Source: Deltaproteobacteria bacterium (lineage in GTDB: Bacteria; Desulfobacterota; Desulfobacteria; Desulfobacterales; JAFDCJ01). From it: a DNA stretch of 8,538 nucleotides. Position numbers and translations under genes: made by a program. The stretch covers positions 1 through 8,538 of the forward strand of contig JAJRVC010000287.1 in NCBI GenBank assembly GCA_024277475.1, read 5' to 3'. Positions within the stretch are counted from its first letter, which is position 1; each line of letters opens with the position of its first letter. Below the pieces are notes generated by a model. That model was not told where the DNA came from and ran no database searches. It saw only the letters and a program-made list of their open reading frames with translations. Of the stretch, positions 1-5,873 are shown one piece after another.

Positions 1-117
1 CTCTTTGTATAACGCCTGTCAGTGCGTAAGGGAACAGATTCGAAGAGCCCGGTGCGGTAGTACCGCACGCCGGGATCTGTGAGGGGGCGGCTGGGTAACT
101 GACCGTTCTACCTTGAT
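1..117 (+). mobile_element. 3' end of a group II intron (domains V and VI), truncated by window edge
   Basis: Seen: positions 45-77 fold as a domain V hairpin. The lower stem GAGCCCGG (45-52) pairs with CCGGGATC (70-77), there is a two-base CG bulge at 68-69, and the upper stem TGCGGT/ACCGCA (53-58/62-67) closes a small loop. The AGC catalytic triad lies at 46-48. The G-rich strand from 82 onward then pairs imperfectly with the segment ending at 113. This gives a domain VI-like stem with A110 as the probable bulged branch-point adenosine. The intron would end in AT near 117, seven bases past the bulge, as group II introns do. The sequence style (GTGAGGGGG after domain V) resembles bacterial IIC-type introns that encode a reverse transcriptase/maturase. 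That gene would lie upstream, outside the window; the first 44 bases show no recognisable reverse transcriptase sequence. The domain V loop is not a standard GNRA tetraloop, so activity is uncertain. Confidence 0.75.
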
Positions 118-131
118 TCGGAAAAGAAACT

Positions 132-343
132 GACGAACATCGAACATTGAACGTCCAACATCGAATAATGAATTCTGTCGATTTTATTAAAAGAACTGAG
201 CAACACCCGACGCAAGCGCTTGCGCCTCCGGCCTGTATGCATACGGGATAGAAGCCTACGGGCTGGAGTATTAAAATTAGATAAAGCGTAGCGTCATCAA
301 TATTCGACGTTCGATGTTGGACGTTCGATGTTCGATGTTCAAT
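132..343. repeat. MITE-like element: heptad-built inverted repeats around GC-rich palindromes
   Basis: The left arm (135-165) and right arm (310-340) are reverse complements at 30 of 31 positions. Each arm is itself tandem 7-bp units: six of the ATCGAAC type at 132-173 and six of the GTTCGAT type at 302-343. The interior contains a perfect 14-bp palindrome, CGCAAGCGCTTGCG (211-224). It also has a hairpin in which 226-233 pairs with 261-268 (7 of 8), enclosing the palindrome GTATGCATAC (235-244). No open reading frame of note and no obvious target-site duplication was found. It could be a non-autonomous element or a cruciform-forming spacer; the sequence alone does not say which. Confidence 0.7.
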
Positions 344-485
344 CTGTTTGCTGTTTAATCCAGGCCCGACCGTCGAAGTGCCCAGTTTATTTATCAAGAA
401 AACCGTGCCATTTTGGCGTAGTTTCATACGAACGATCCTTTACCATCAATTAAATTTTGCAGATATTTACATTCTTTACAACAGG

Positions 486-534
486 CAACTCACAACGGGC
501 GTTGCCCGTTCATATGAGTTGTTGGGGGTTTTTC
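486..534 (+). terminator. Terminator-like hairpin upstream of mgtE
   Basis: CAACTCA (486-492) pairs with TGAGTTG (515-521), and inside it AACGGGC (494-500) pairs with GCCCGTT (504-510) around a GTT loop. The stem is followed by TTGGGGGTTTTTC, whose T run lies about ten bases past the stem. This is compatible with an intrinsic terminator insulating mgtE from upstream transcription. It could instead be a leader hairpin of the mgtE transcript, since it ends about 70 bases before the start codon. The spaced T run makes the terminator reading only moderate. I do not recognise an M-box (ykoK) magnesium riboswitch here. Confidence 0.4.
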
Positions 535-566
535 AACTTTGAACGTTGAACCCTGAACCGCTCAAC
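531..566 (+). repeat. Short heptad array (TTGAACC type) before mgtE
   Basis: Four consecutive 7-bp units ending in CAAC or GAAC occupy 531-558, followed by an 8-bp unit. They belong to the same GTTCAA/TTGAAC family that recurs at 4013-4048 and 5151-5233. Nothing coding is seen. The rest of the 344-530 stretch is AT-rich, with no convincing gene or promoter. Confidence 0.6.
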
Positions 567-593
567 ATAGGTTAGAAGAGGCAGACAACAGTT

Positions 594-1946
594 ATGGCGA
601 TAGACAGCCACAAAATACTGGTTGACAGTGTCAAAAGGCTTTTGCGCCGAAAAGCGACAAGCCATCTTGTCAAGATTGTGAACAAGACCCACGGGGCCGA
701 CCTGTCGGTATTGTTCCGTTCATTACCCCTCGACCAGCAGCGCAAGCTGTTTGACATGATCAGCGATGTCGAACAAAAAGGGATTCTGTTCAGCGAGCTT
801 GAGGAGGACATCTTCCAGGATCTTATCGAGGATATGCCAATTGAGGCTATCACCGAGATTCTGGAAATCATGCCTGCTGATGATGTTGCGGACATCATCG
901 GACGTCTGCCGGAGGATCGGTCCCAGGATATCCTGGACAAAATGAAAACGGCCGAATCCGAAGAAGTTGAAGATCTTCTTCGATACGATGATGATACCGC
1001 CGGCGGTATTATGGTTCCCGATTTCATCGCTTTGAAAGAGGATGTCACTGCCAGAGAAGCCATCGAATCGCTTCAAAAAGAATATTCAGATGTAGAGATG
1101 GCTTTTTATCTTTACGTAGTTGATGAATACGGCAAACTGGTTGGCGTCAGCTCTTTGCGCCAGCTCGTTGTGGTTCCCCCCGAGACACCACTTAAGGAAT
1201 TTATGAGCACGGATGTCTTTTCCGTCCAGACCGACATGGATCAGGAAGAAGTTGCCAGAATTGTTGCACGCTACGATATTCTGGCAGTTCCTGTGGTTGA
1301 TGACTCAAACCGGCTGGTGGGTGTTGTTACGGTGGATGATGTCATCGATATTCTCAGAAAGGAAGCCACGGAAGATATATTGAAGATGGCCGGTGCGGGT
1401 GAAGAATTTGTCGAAACAAAGTCCATTCTTAAAAGTACGAGGATTCGTCTGCCGTGGCTGTTTGCAAGCTGTATAGGCGGTATTGTTGCCTTTTTTATCA
1501 TCGGAAAATTTGAGAGCAGTATTTTAAAATATGCTTACCTGGCCGCTTTTATACCGGTGATCATGGGTATGGGAGGCAACATCGGCACCCAGTCCTCCAC
1601 GATTGTGGTCCGGGGACTGGCTACCGGCCGTCTCAACGTCAGAGACATCTGGTCCGTGGTTTTCAAGGAACTTTCCATAGGTGTTATCCTGGGTTTGGTT
1701 TATGGGGCTCTTATCGGCAGTGTGGCTCAGTTTCGATACAGCATAGGGGCGCTTGCCGTGTCGGTTGCCCTGGCGGTCGTATGCTCCATGTCCGTAGCCG
1801 CCCTTGTCGGCTCATTGGTACCGATGGGATTTGCCAGGATCAATATCGATCCTGCCGTGGCGACGGGTCCCTTTGTGACCACCGCCATCGACATCATTAG
1901 TGTATCCTTTTATTTTATGATCGCCACCACGCTGCTTGGAATTTAA
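594..1946 (+). CDS. mgtE: Magnesium transporter MgtE
   Basis: This is a full-length (450 aa) MgtE-family Mg2+ channel of the inner membrane, which works as a homodimer and is gated by cytosolic Mg2+. Domain order is the standard one. An acidic N-terminal superhelical MgtE_N domain spans about residues 25-132. The conserved YDDDTAGGIM (131-140) leads into two CBS domains (about 140-195 and 200-258), then a connecting plug helix (about 258-282). Five hydrophobic segments fill 285-450. The pore signature GGNIGTQ is at 327-333, and the conserved pore aspartate in TAIDI is D433, equivalent by family knowledge to the Mg2+-selecting Asp of the Thermus protein. The ATG at 594 follows a purine-rich AGAAGAGG (574-581) at a rather long spacing of 12 bases. 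The stop codon lies four bases before the preferred recO start, so the two genes probably share a transcript. No truncation or frameshift is seen. Confidence 0.96.
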   Translation: MAIDSHKILVDSVKRLLRRKATSHLVKIVNKTHGADLSVLFRSLPLDQQRKLFDMISDVEQKGILFSELEEDIFQDLIEDMPIEAITEILEIMPADDVADIIGRLPEDRSQDILDKMKTAESEEVEDLLRYDDDTAGGIMVPDFIALKEDVTAREAIESLQKEYSDVEMAFYLYVVDEYGKLVGVSSLRQLVVVPPETPLKEFMSTDVFSVQTDMDQEEVARIVARYDILAVPVVDDSNRLVGVVTVDDVIDILRKEATEDILKMAGAGEEFVETKSILKSTRIRLPWLFASCIGGIVAFFIIGKFESSILKYAYLAAFIPVIMGMGGNIGTQSSTIVVRGLATGRLNVRDIWSVVFKELSIGVILGLVYGALIGSVAQFRYSIGALAVSVALAVVCSMSVAALVGSLVPMGFARINIDPAVATGPFVTTAIDIISVSFYFMIATTLLGI

Positions 1947-1950
1947 GCAC

Positions 1951-2727
1951 ATGCCGGTTTTTTCCTCACCTGCGATTTTGCTCCGACGGATGGATTATGG
2001 GGATTTTGATGTCATCATTACCTTCTTTACGCTCAAAAGAGGCAAACTGTCCCTGATTGCCAAGTCCGCCAAAAAGAGCACCCGACGTTTTGCCGGTATT
2101 TTGGAACTTTTTTCGGTGCTGGAGATAGTGGCTGGAACAGGTCGTGGCAAAGGATTGGCCGTGCTGCAGGAGGCGGTTTTAAAGCAGCCGTTCAGCGCCA
2201 TACGAGACGATTTCAGGAAAACTGCTTACGCCAGCTACTGGGCTGAGCTGATTTACAATTGGATAGAAGAAAATTTCAAACAGATTTCGCTTTATCATCT
2301 TTTTGAGCATGTTTTAGCCGAACTGGACAGCGGGCGGACAGAGGCAGCCGTTTTGAATATTTTATTTCAAATGAGGTTTCTGGCTCTCTCCGGGCATCGC
2401 CCCAATTTAGACGGCTGCAGCGTGTGCCGGAAGGAACTGGAGAATATCAAACAGGACAAAATTGTCATAGACTCACAAAGGGGCGGGATTTTATGCAAAA
2501 ACTGCCGAACCGGTTCTACCTCCCGCCCGCTGCTGCTTGGCAAAGGGACGGTTAAGCAACTTCTGTGGGTTGAAAGCGGTGACCTGGCAAAAGCGAACCG
2601 GATTAAATTTTCCCAACCTGCGCTAAAAGAAGGCACGGAATTTTTAGAAGAATTTGTATGCTATCATCTGGGTAAACAACCCCGCAGCCTGAAATTCCTG
2701 CGTCAAATTAGAAACGCTGTTGAATAA
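1951..2727 (+). CDS. recO: DNA repair protein RecO
   Basis: RecO anneals single strands and, with RecR, loads RecA onto SSB-coated DNA in the RecF pathway of recombinational repair. The product is 258 aa, normal for the family. The N-terminal OB-fold (about residues 1-80) starts in family style with PAILLRRMDYGDFDVIITFF and contains KGLAVLQEA. A helical region follows, then a four-cysteine zinc site made of CSVC (156-159) and CKNC (182-185). Near the C terminus is GKQPRSLKFL (241-250), typical of RecO. The frame is open from a TTG at 1936, inside mgtE. The ATG at 1951 is preferred because it puts the conserved N-terminus in the usual place and avoids an overlap. There is no strong Shine-Dalgarno, so translational coupling to mgtE is likely. 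The stop codon sits inside the first units of a heptad repeat that runs into the spacer. Confidence 0.95.
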   Translation: MPVFSSPAILLRRMDYGDFDVIITFFTLKRGKLSLIAKSAKKSTRRFAGILELFSVLEIVAGTGRGKGLAVLQEAVLKQPFSAIRDDFRKTAYASYWAELIYNWIEENFKQISLYHLFEHVLAELDSGRTEAAVLNILFQMRFLALSGHRPNLDGCSVCRKELENIKQDKIVIDSQRGGILCKNCRTGSTSRPLLLGKGTVKQLLWVESGDLAKANRIKFSQPALKEGTEFLEEFVCYHLGKQPRSLKFLRQIRNAVE

Positions 2728-2889
2728 CGAATAACGAGTGACAAAGGAATGGATTCTTATTTTTAGTAATAAATTGGACAGGATCAACAGGATTATCAGG
2801 ATAGAGCAGCCTTCGGCCGAAGGGCGTCTCGCCGCAGGCGAAAAAAATCCCATAAATCCTGTCTAAAAAAATAAAAATCGAATCCATTC
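2722..2889. repeat. Spacer element with nested inverted repeats between recO and the kinase gene
   Basis: Three 7-bp units (GAATAAC, GAATAAC, GAGTGAC) run from 2722 across the recO stop to 2742. The outer inverted repeat pairs GAATGGATTC (2747-2756) with GAATCCATTC (2880-2889), a perfect 10 bp. Inside it, GACAGGAT (2777-2784) pairs with ATCCTGTC (2856-2863). The left inner arm continues as three 9-bp units of the ACAGGATTA type (2778-2804). The centre holds the perfect 14-bp palindrome CCTTCGGCCGAAGG (2810-2823) and a small hairpin TCGCC/GGCGA (2829-2841). The plan, AT-rich repeat arms around a GC-rich core, matches the spacer upstream of mgtE, but the sequences differ. The hairpin is followed by A residues, not T residues, so it is not a terminator on the + strand. 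Confidence 0.65.
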
Positions 2890-2944
2890 GATATTCTGCG
2901 GTTCGCTTTTGCCTTAATCAATAAAGATAGAGTGTCACGATATT

Positions 2945-4003
2945 ATGGATAAAAAAATCAGAAAATTACTTGAATCCGGACCCATTGAAGCCTCTGCTCC
3001 CTGCCGGATCGACATGGGAGGAACGCTGGATATCCCGACATTTTATTATCCTCTGCGACACCTGTCCCCCTGCACGTTTAATATCGCTTTGGAGCTTAGA
3101 ACACGGGTTCGTCTGTTGCCTTATTCCACAGGACGGATTAAAATCTCTTCCAGGGGCTTTAAAGATGCACATTTCCCTGCGGACGCCGCTCCTTTTGATC
3201 AGCCAATGGGGCTGATGTTTGCTACGGCAGCCTTTTTCAACGCGGAGGGGATCCATATTGATATTGAATCTCAATCTCCGCCGCGCAGTGCGCTGGGAGG
3301 CTCATCTGCGGCAGCAGTGGCACTGGTTGCTGCATTTTTGAAATTAAAGGGGCAAACGGAATCAGACAGCACGTTGAACCGGCGCGGGGTCGCGCTGCTT
3401 TCCTATCAGCTTGAGCAATCCACCGCCGGCGTTGCCTGCGGCTTTCAGGATCAGCTTGCCGCCGCCTATGGCGGCGTGAACGCCTGGTACTGGCAGACTG
3501 ATCCCGATCGATCCGTGTTTCGGCGAAAAATAGTGGTCGGGAAAAAATTCCACCACGAACTGGCGGGGCATCTCCTTCTGGCCTATTGTGGGAAACCCCA
3601 TGAGTCCAAAGACATCAACGGTAGATGGGTGAAACAGTTTCTCTGCGGTAAAAATCGAGATCTGTGGGCGGATGTTATCGCGTGTACACGCCAATTCTCA
3701 AAGGCTCTGGCCGGACAAAACTATCAACAGGCCGCTGTCCACATGAATCGGGAAACGGGTATTCGAAGAAAAATGACCCCGGACGTGTTGGATAAAGTCG
3801 GGCAGCGCCTGGCGGATATTTCGCTGCAAAACGATTGCGGTGCCCGCTTTACGGGGGCCGGAGGGGGAGGGTGCCTGTGGGCTATAGGGGAATCCGAAAA
3901 TATTGACAGATTGAGGCCTTTGTGGCAAGAGTTGCTTTCATCCCACCGGGAGGCTCGTCTCCTCGATGTTGGAATTGATTCAAAGGGTGTCATGGTTTAC
4001 TGA
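2945..4003 (+). CDS. GHMP-family sugar kinase (galactokinase/heptose-7-phosphate kinase-like)
   Basis: A 352-aa cytoplasmic ATP-dependent small-molecule kinase of the GHMP superfamily. All three superfamily motifs are present. The N-terminal substrate loop is APCRIDMGG (18-26). The glycine/serine-rich ATP loop is PPRSALGGSSAAAVAL (112-127). The C-terminal loop is GARFTGAGGGGCLWAI (299-314). The segment FQDQLAAAYGG (167-177) resembles the QDQ-A-A-GG stretch of D-glycero-D-manno-heptose 7-phosphate kinases and related fucose or galactose kinases, with D169 a possible catalytic acid. I infer a sugar or sugar-phosphate substrate, but galactose, heptose phosphate or another sugar cannot be chosen from sequence alone. 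No other sugar-metabolism gene is adjacent, so context does not help. The ATG at 2945 is the natural start because the first motif sits 18 residues in. The upstream bases show only a weak Shine-Dalgarno. Confidence 0.85.
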   Translation: MDKKIRKLLESGPIEASAPCRIDMGGTLDIPTFYYPLRHLSPCTFNIALELRTRVRLLPYSTGRIKISSRGFKDAHFPADAAPFDQPMGLMFATAAFFNAEGIHIDIESQSPPRSALGGSSAAAVALVAAFLKLKGQTESDSTLNRRGVALLSYQLEQSTAGVACGFQDQLAAAYGGVNAWYWQTDPDRSVFRRKIVVGKKFHHELAGHLLLAYCGKPHESKDINGRWVKQFLCGKNRDLWADVIACTRQFSKALAGQNYQQAAVHMNRETGIRRKMTPDVLDKVGQRLADISLQNDCGARFTGAGGGGCLWAIGESENIDRLRPLWQELLSSHREARLLDVGIDSKGVMVY

Positions 4004-4012
4004 TTAGTAACC

Positions 4013-4159
4013 GTTCAAGAGTTCAGGGTTCAACGTTCAGGGTTAAGGACAAAGAAGGCTTTAAAGAGCCGAAATTTTCGTTAAAAATTGAAATGGCTAA
4101 TATCCTTTTTGAAAACCAATATTCCAGCGTTCCACCATTCCATTATTCCATTATTCCAT
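4013..4159 (+). repeat. Tandem short repeats between kinase gene and glyQ (7-bp and 8-bp arrays)
   Basis: Positions 4013-4048 hold five GTTCAGG-type units: one of 8 bp, then four of exactly 7 bp. After about 70 bases of unremarkable AT-rich sequence, 4120-4159 holds five 8-bp units with consensus TATTCCAT. Two alternative small stems follow, for example TTTCCG/CGGAAA around 4160. No coding signal is seen in the 271-bp spacer. Confidence 0.65.
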
Positions 4160-4231
4160 TTCCGGGGCAAATTCGGAAACCCCAAAAAACCTCTATGTTT
4201 TCAGTAGGTTGTATGAATTCCGAGACGTTAA

Positions 4232-4250
4232 TAATCCGTCAGGCGGATTA
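4232..4250 (+). other. Small hairpin 24 bases upstream of glyQ
   Basis: TAATCCG (4232-4238) and CGGATTA (4244-4250) form a perfect 7-bp stem with a five-base loop. It lies just before the glyQ ribosome binding site (AAGGA, 4262-4266) and no T run follows. It could affect the leader of glyQ mRNA or mRNA stability. I see no T-box or glycine riboswitch features. Confidence 0.4.
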
Positions 4251-4274
4251 AAATCATAGAAAAGGAACGAGTAG

Positions 4275-5150
4275 ATGAACTTTCAAGATGTAATTTTGCA
4301 GCTGCATAAATTCTGGGCCGGTAAAGGCTGTGTGATGGTGCAACCCTATGATTTGGAGGTCGGCGCAGGGACTTTTCATCCCGCCACCACATTAAAAGCG
4401 CTGGGTCCGGAACCCTGGAATGTTGCGTATGTTCAACCTTCCAGACGGCCTACCGACGGGCGCTATGGTGATAATCCGAATCGTTTGCAGCATTATTACC
4501 AGTATCAGGTAATCTTGAAACCGTCGCCCTTCAATGCGCAAGACCTGTATTTAAAAAGCTTGAAGGCCCTGGGAATTGATCCTCTCGATCATGACATCCG
4601 GTTTGTTGAGGATGACTGGGAATCCCCGACACTCGGTGCCTCAGGTTTGGGCTGGGAGATCTGGCTGGATGGTATGGAGATTACCCAGTTTACCTACTTT
4701 CAAATGGCCGGCAGCATTGAACTGAATCCCATACCCGTGGAGTTGACCTATGGACTGGAGCGTATTTCCATGTACCTTCAGGGCGTGGACAGCGTCTATG
4801 ATCTGAAATGGAACGACGAGATCAGTTACGGTGATGTGCATCATCAGCAGGAGGTCGAGCAGTCTACTTACAATTTTGAAAAGGCAGATGTGCCGGTTTT
4901 ATTTGATTTATTCAGCAAATACGAAACCGAGTCATTAAAACAAATCGAGTCCGGGCTCATTCTTCCGGCTTATGAATTTTGCCTGAAATGCTCACATGCG
5001 TTTAATCTTCTGGATGCCCGGGGTGCCATCAGCGTTACCGAGCGTACCGGTTACATTGGCCGTATCCGAAACCTTGCCAGGGGGTGTGCGGAAGGGTATC
5101 TGAAACAGCGGGAAGAAATGGGATTTCCACTGTTGAAAAAGAAAACATAG
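4275..5150 (+). CDS. glyQ: Glycyl-tRNA synthetase alpha subunit
   Basis: This is the catalytic alpha subunit of the bacterial-type alpha2beta2 glycyl-tRNA synthetase (class II), which forms glycyl-adenylate and charges tRNA-Gly. At 291 aa it has the usual length. Diagnostic conserved blocks are [20 protein letters not shown] (13-32), [18 protein letters not shown] (53-70), [12 protein letters not shown] (111-122), [13 protein letters not shown] (135-147), ELTYGLERI (156-164) and VDSVYDLKW (171-179). The fourth block commonly reads TYFQQ in the family, so M144 is a mild substitution. The start is well supported: AAGGA at 4262-4266 sits eight bases before the ATG. The partner gene glyS lies downstream in the same direction but 723 bp away, where many genomes have the two adjacent. 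The first heptad of the next repeat array begins directly after the TAG stop. Confidence 0.98.
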   Translation: MNFQDVILQLHKFWAGKGCVMVQPYDLEVGAGTFHPATTLKALGPEPWNVAYVQPSRRPTDGRYGDNPNRLQHYYQYQVILKPSPFNAQDLYLKSLKALGIDPLDHDIRFVEDDWESPTLGASGLGWEIWLDGMEITQFTYFQMAGSIELNPIPVELTYGLERISMYLQGVDSVYDLKWNDEISYGDVHHQQEVEQSTYNFEKADVPVLFDLFSKYETESLKQIESGLILPAYEFCLKCSHAFNLLDARGAISVTERTGYIGRIRNLARGCAEGYLKQREEMGFPLLKKKT

Positions 5151-5233
5151 GTTGAACGGTTCAAGGTTCAGGGGGTCGGGGTTCATAGGTTCAAGGTTCA
5201 TAAGTTCAGAGTTTCTGGGTTCAAAGGTTCAGC
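5151..5233 (+). repeat. GTTCAAG-type heptad array directly after glyQ
   Basis: About eleven degenerate units of 7-8 bp (GTTCAAG, GTTCAGG and GTTCATA types) begin at the base after the glyQ stop codon. They are the same family as 4013-4048 and, reverse-complemented, related to the TTGAACC units before mgtE. A short stem ACCGG/CCGGT (5240-5260) follows. No coding sequence is seen. Confidence 0.7.
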
Positions 5234-5284
5234 TCAGCCACCGGTTAAAAAACGGCCGGTCAAATCGGAAAAGAAACTAATAGT

Positions 5285-5361
5285 TCACCACAGAGTTCGC
5301 AGAGAACGCCGAGAAAGAAAATTTGAAACAGTCTCTGCGATCTCCGCGTGCTCTGCGGTGA
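5285..5361. repeat. 30-bp imperfect inverted repeat with 9-bp internal period (CAGAG family)
   Basis: Arms 5285-5314 and 5332-5361 are reverse complements at 24 of 30 positions, separated by a 17-base loop. Within the left arm the units CAGAGTTCG, CAGAGAACG and CCGAGAAAG show a 9-bp period. CACCACAGAG-type elements of this sort are, from general knowledge, frequent in intergenic DNA of some environmental bacteria. The mismatches are spread along the stem. A cruciform or a long RNA hairpin is possible. Confidence 0.7.
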
Positions 5362-5423
5362 GATACTTCTTGAAAATGGCATCAGATTTTATGAAGTTAC
5401 ATACGAGGGGTTCTGGACCGCTG

Positions 5424-5559
5424 ACCCGTGACTCGCAACGCGCAACCCGTAACATGCAACTTGATACCAGAAGACAGAAGACAGAAGACAGAGGACAGAG
5501 GACAGAGGTCAGAGGTCAGAAAACAGATGACTGAAAACAGATGACATATGAAAGATGAC
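5424..5559 (+). repeat. Two adjoining heptad arrays (ACCCGTA type, then AGAAGAC type)
   Basis: Positions 5424-5458 are five exact 7-bp units with consensus ACCCGTA/ACGCGCA. After ten bases, 5469-5559 is an unbroken run of thirteen 7-bp units. It starts with three identical AGAAGAC units, then AGAGGAC twice and AGAGGTC twice, then drifts to AGATGAC-like units with two divergent members. The gradient from identical to degenerate copies suggests growth by slippage at one end and older copies at the other. An open frame of 68 codons on the minus strand here only reflects the 21-bp (three-heptad) coding period and is not regarded as a gene. Confidence 0.8.
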
Positions 5560-5574
5560 AGAAATTGGAATTCA

Positions 5575-5600
5575 GCTTCCGGCCTCTCCGAGCCGGAAGC
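5575..5600. other. Perfect 9-bp GC-rich hairpin in the glyQ-glyS spacer
   Basis: GCTTCCGGC (5575-5583) pairs perfectly with GCCGGAAGC (5592-5600) around an eight-base loop. It lies between two heptad zones, as GC-rich palindromes do in the spacers at 211-268 and 2810-2841. No T run follows on either strand, so it is not a canonical intrinsic terminator. Confidence 0.55.
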
Positions 5601-5632
5601 CATAGGGGCCTGCGCCTACGCTACGCCCTGGT

Positions 5633-5688
5633 GGGAATGCGGAATGGTGAAGCATAGGGCAGAGGGCATGGGGTAGAGCACATAGCGT
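5633..5688 (+). repeat. Eight-unit heptad array mixing GGAATG and GCATAGG families
   Basis: Eight consecutive 7-bp units in one register change from a CGGAATG type (5633-5646) to an ATAGGGC/AGAGGGC type (5654-5688). Reverse-complement counterparts of both types, in swapped order, occur at 5746-5794. The 57 bases between the two arrays (5689-5745) show no clear feature. Confidence 0.65.
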
Positions 5689-5745
5689 TTAGAAGACAGA
5701 CTTTTCAATAAGCTTGTCACCTGGCTCCATGGGCTTTGCCTTTTT

Positions 5746-5864
5746 CCGACTTCCGCATTCCGACTTCCGAATTGTTCTATATGCGCTATGCCCTTTTTGC
5801 CCGTAACTCGCAATTAGTAACCCGTAACGCACAACGCACAACATACAACACCTAACTCACGACT
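5746..5864 (+). repeat. Seventeen-unit heptad tract running up to the glyS ribosome binding site
   Basis: From 5746 to 5864 the sequence divides exactly into seventeen 7-bp units without loss of phase, although the unit family changes three times. It starts with CCGACTT/CCGCATT, passes to ATGCGCT/ATGCCCT, then to CGTAACT/AGTAACC, and ends with CACAACG/CACAACA. The next base begins the glyS Shine-Dalgarno GAGGTGA. The tract therefore forms the immediate leader of glyS if transcription comes from upstream. No promoter was recognised in it. Confidence 0.75.
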
Positions 5865-5871
5865 GAGGTGA
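5865..5871 (+). promoter_or_regulatory. Ribosome binding site that decides the glyS start
   Basis: GAGGTGA matches the anti-Shine-Dalgarno and lies a few bases before the ATG at 5874. The GTG at 5868, which extends the frame by two codons, lies inside this motif. The ATG at 5874 is therefore the real start. Confidence 0.75.
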
Positions 5872-5873
5872 CT

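Noticed and set aside
132..343. CRISPR array
   Set aside because: Units are contiguous 7-mers without spacers, and the arms are inverted, not direct, repeats of CRISPR size.
348..542. 64-codon plus-strand open frame upstream of mgtE
   Set aside because: It overlaps the terminator-like hairpin and a heptad array and has no ribosome binding site or recognisable similarity.
1936..1950. TTG start extending RecO by five residues
   Set aside because: It lies inside mgtE, and the conserved RecO N-terminus fits the ATG at 1951.
4204..4274. T-box or glycine riboswitch before glyQ
   Set aside because: Only a small 7-bp hairpin is present; no T-box bulge sequence, antiterminator or paired glycine-aptamer features could be found.
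5397..5603. 68-codon minus-strand open frame across the repeat arrays
   Set aside because: Its peptide has a seven-residue period imposed by the 7-bp repeats (three units = 21 bp), and it has no family resemblance. It is a low-complexity artefact.
5616..5813. 65-codon minus-strand open frame
   Set aside because: It spans two heptad arrays and featureless sequence, with no recognisable domain and no ribosome binding site.
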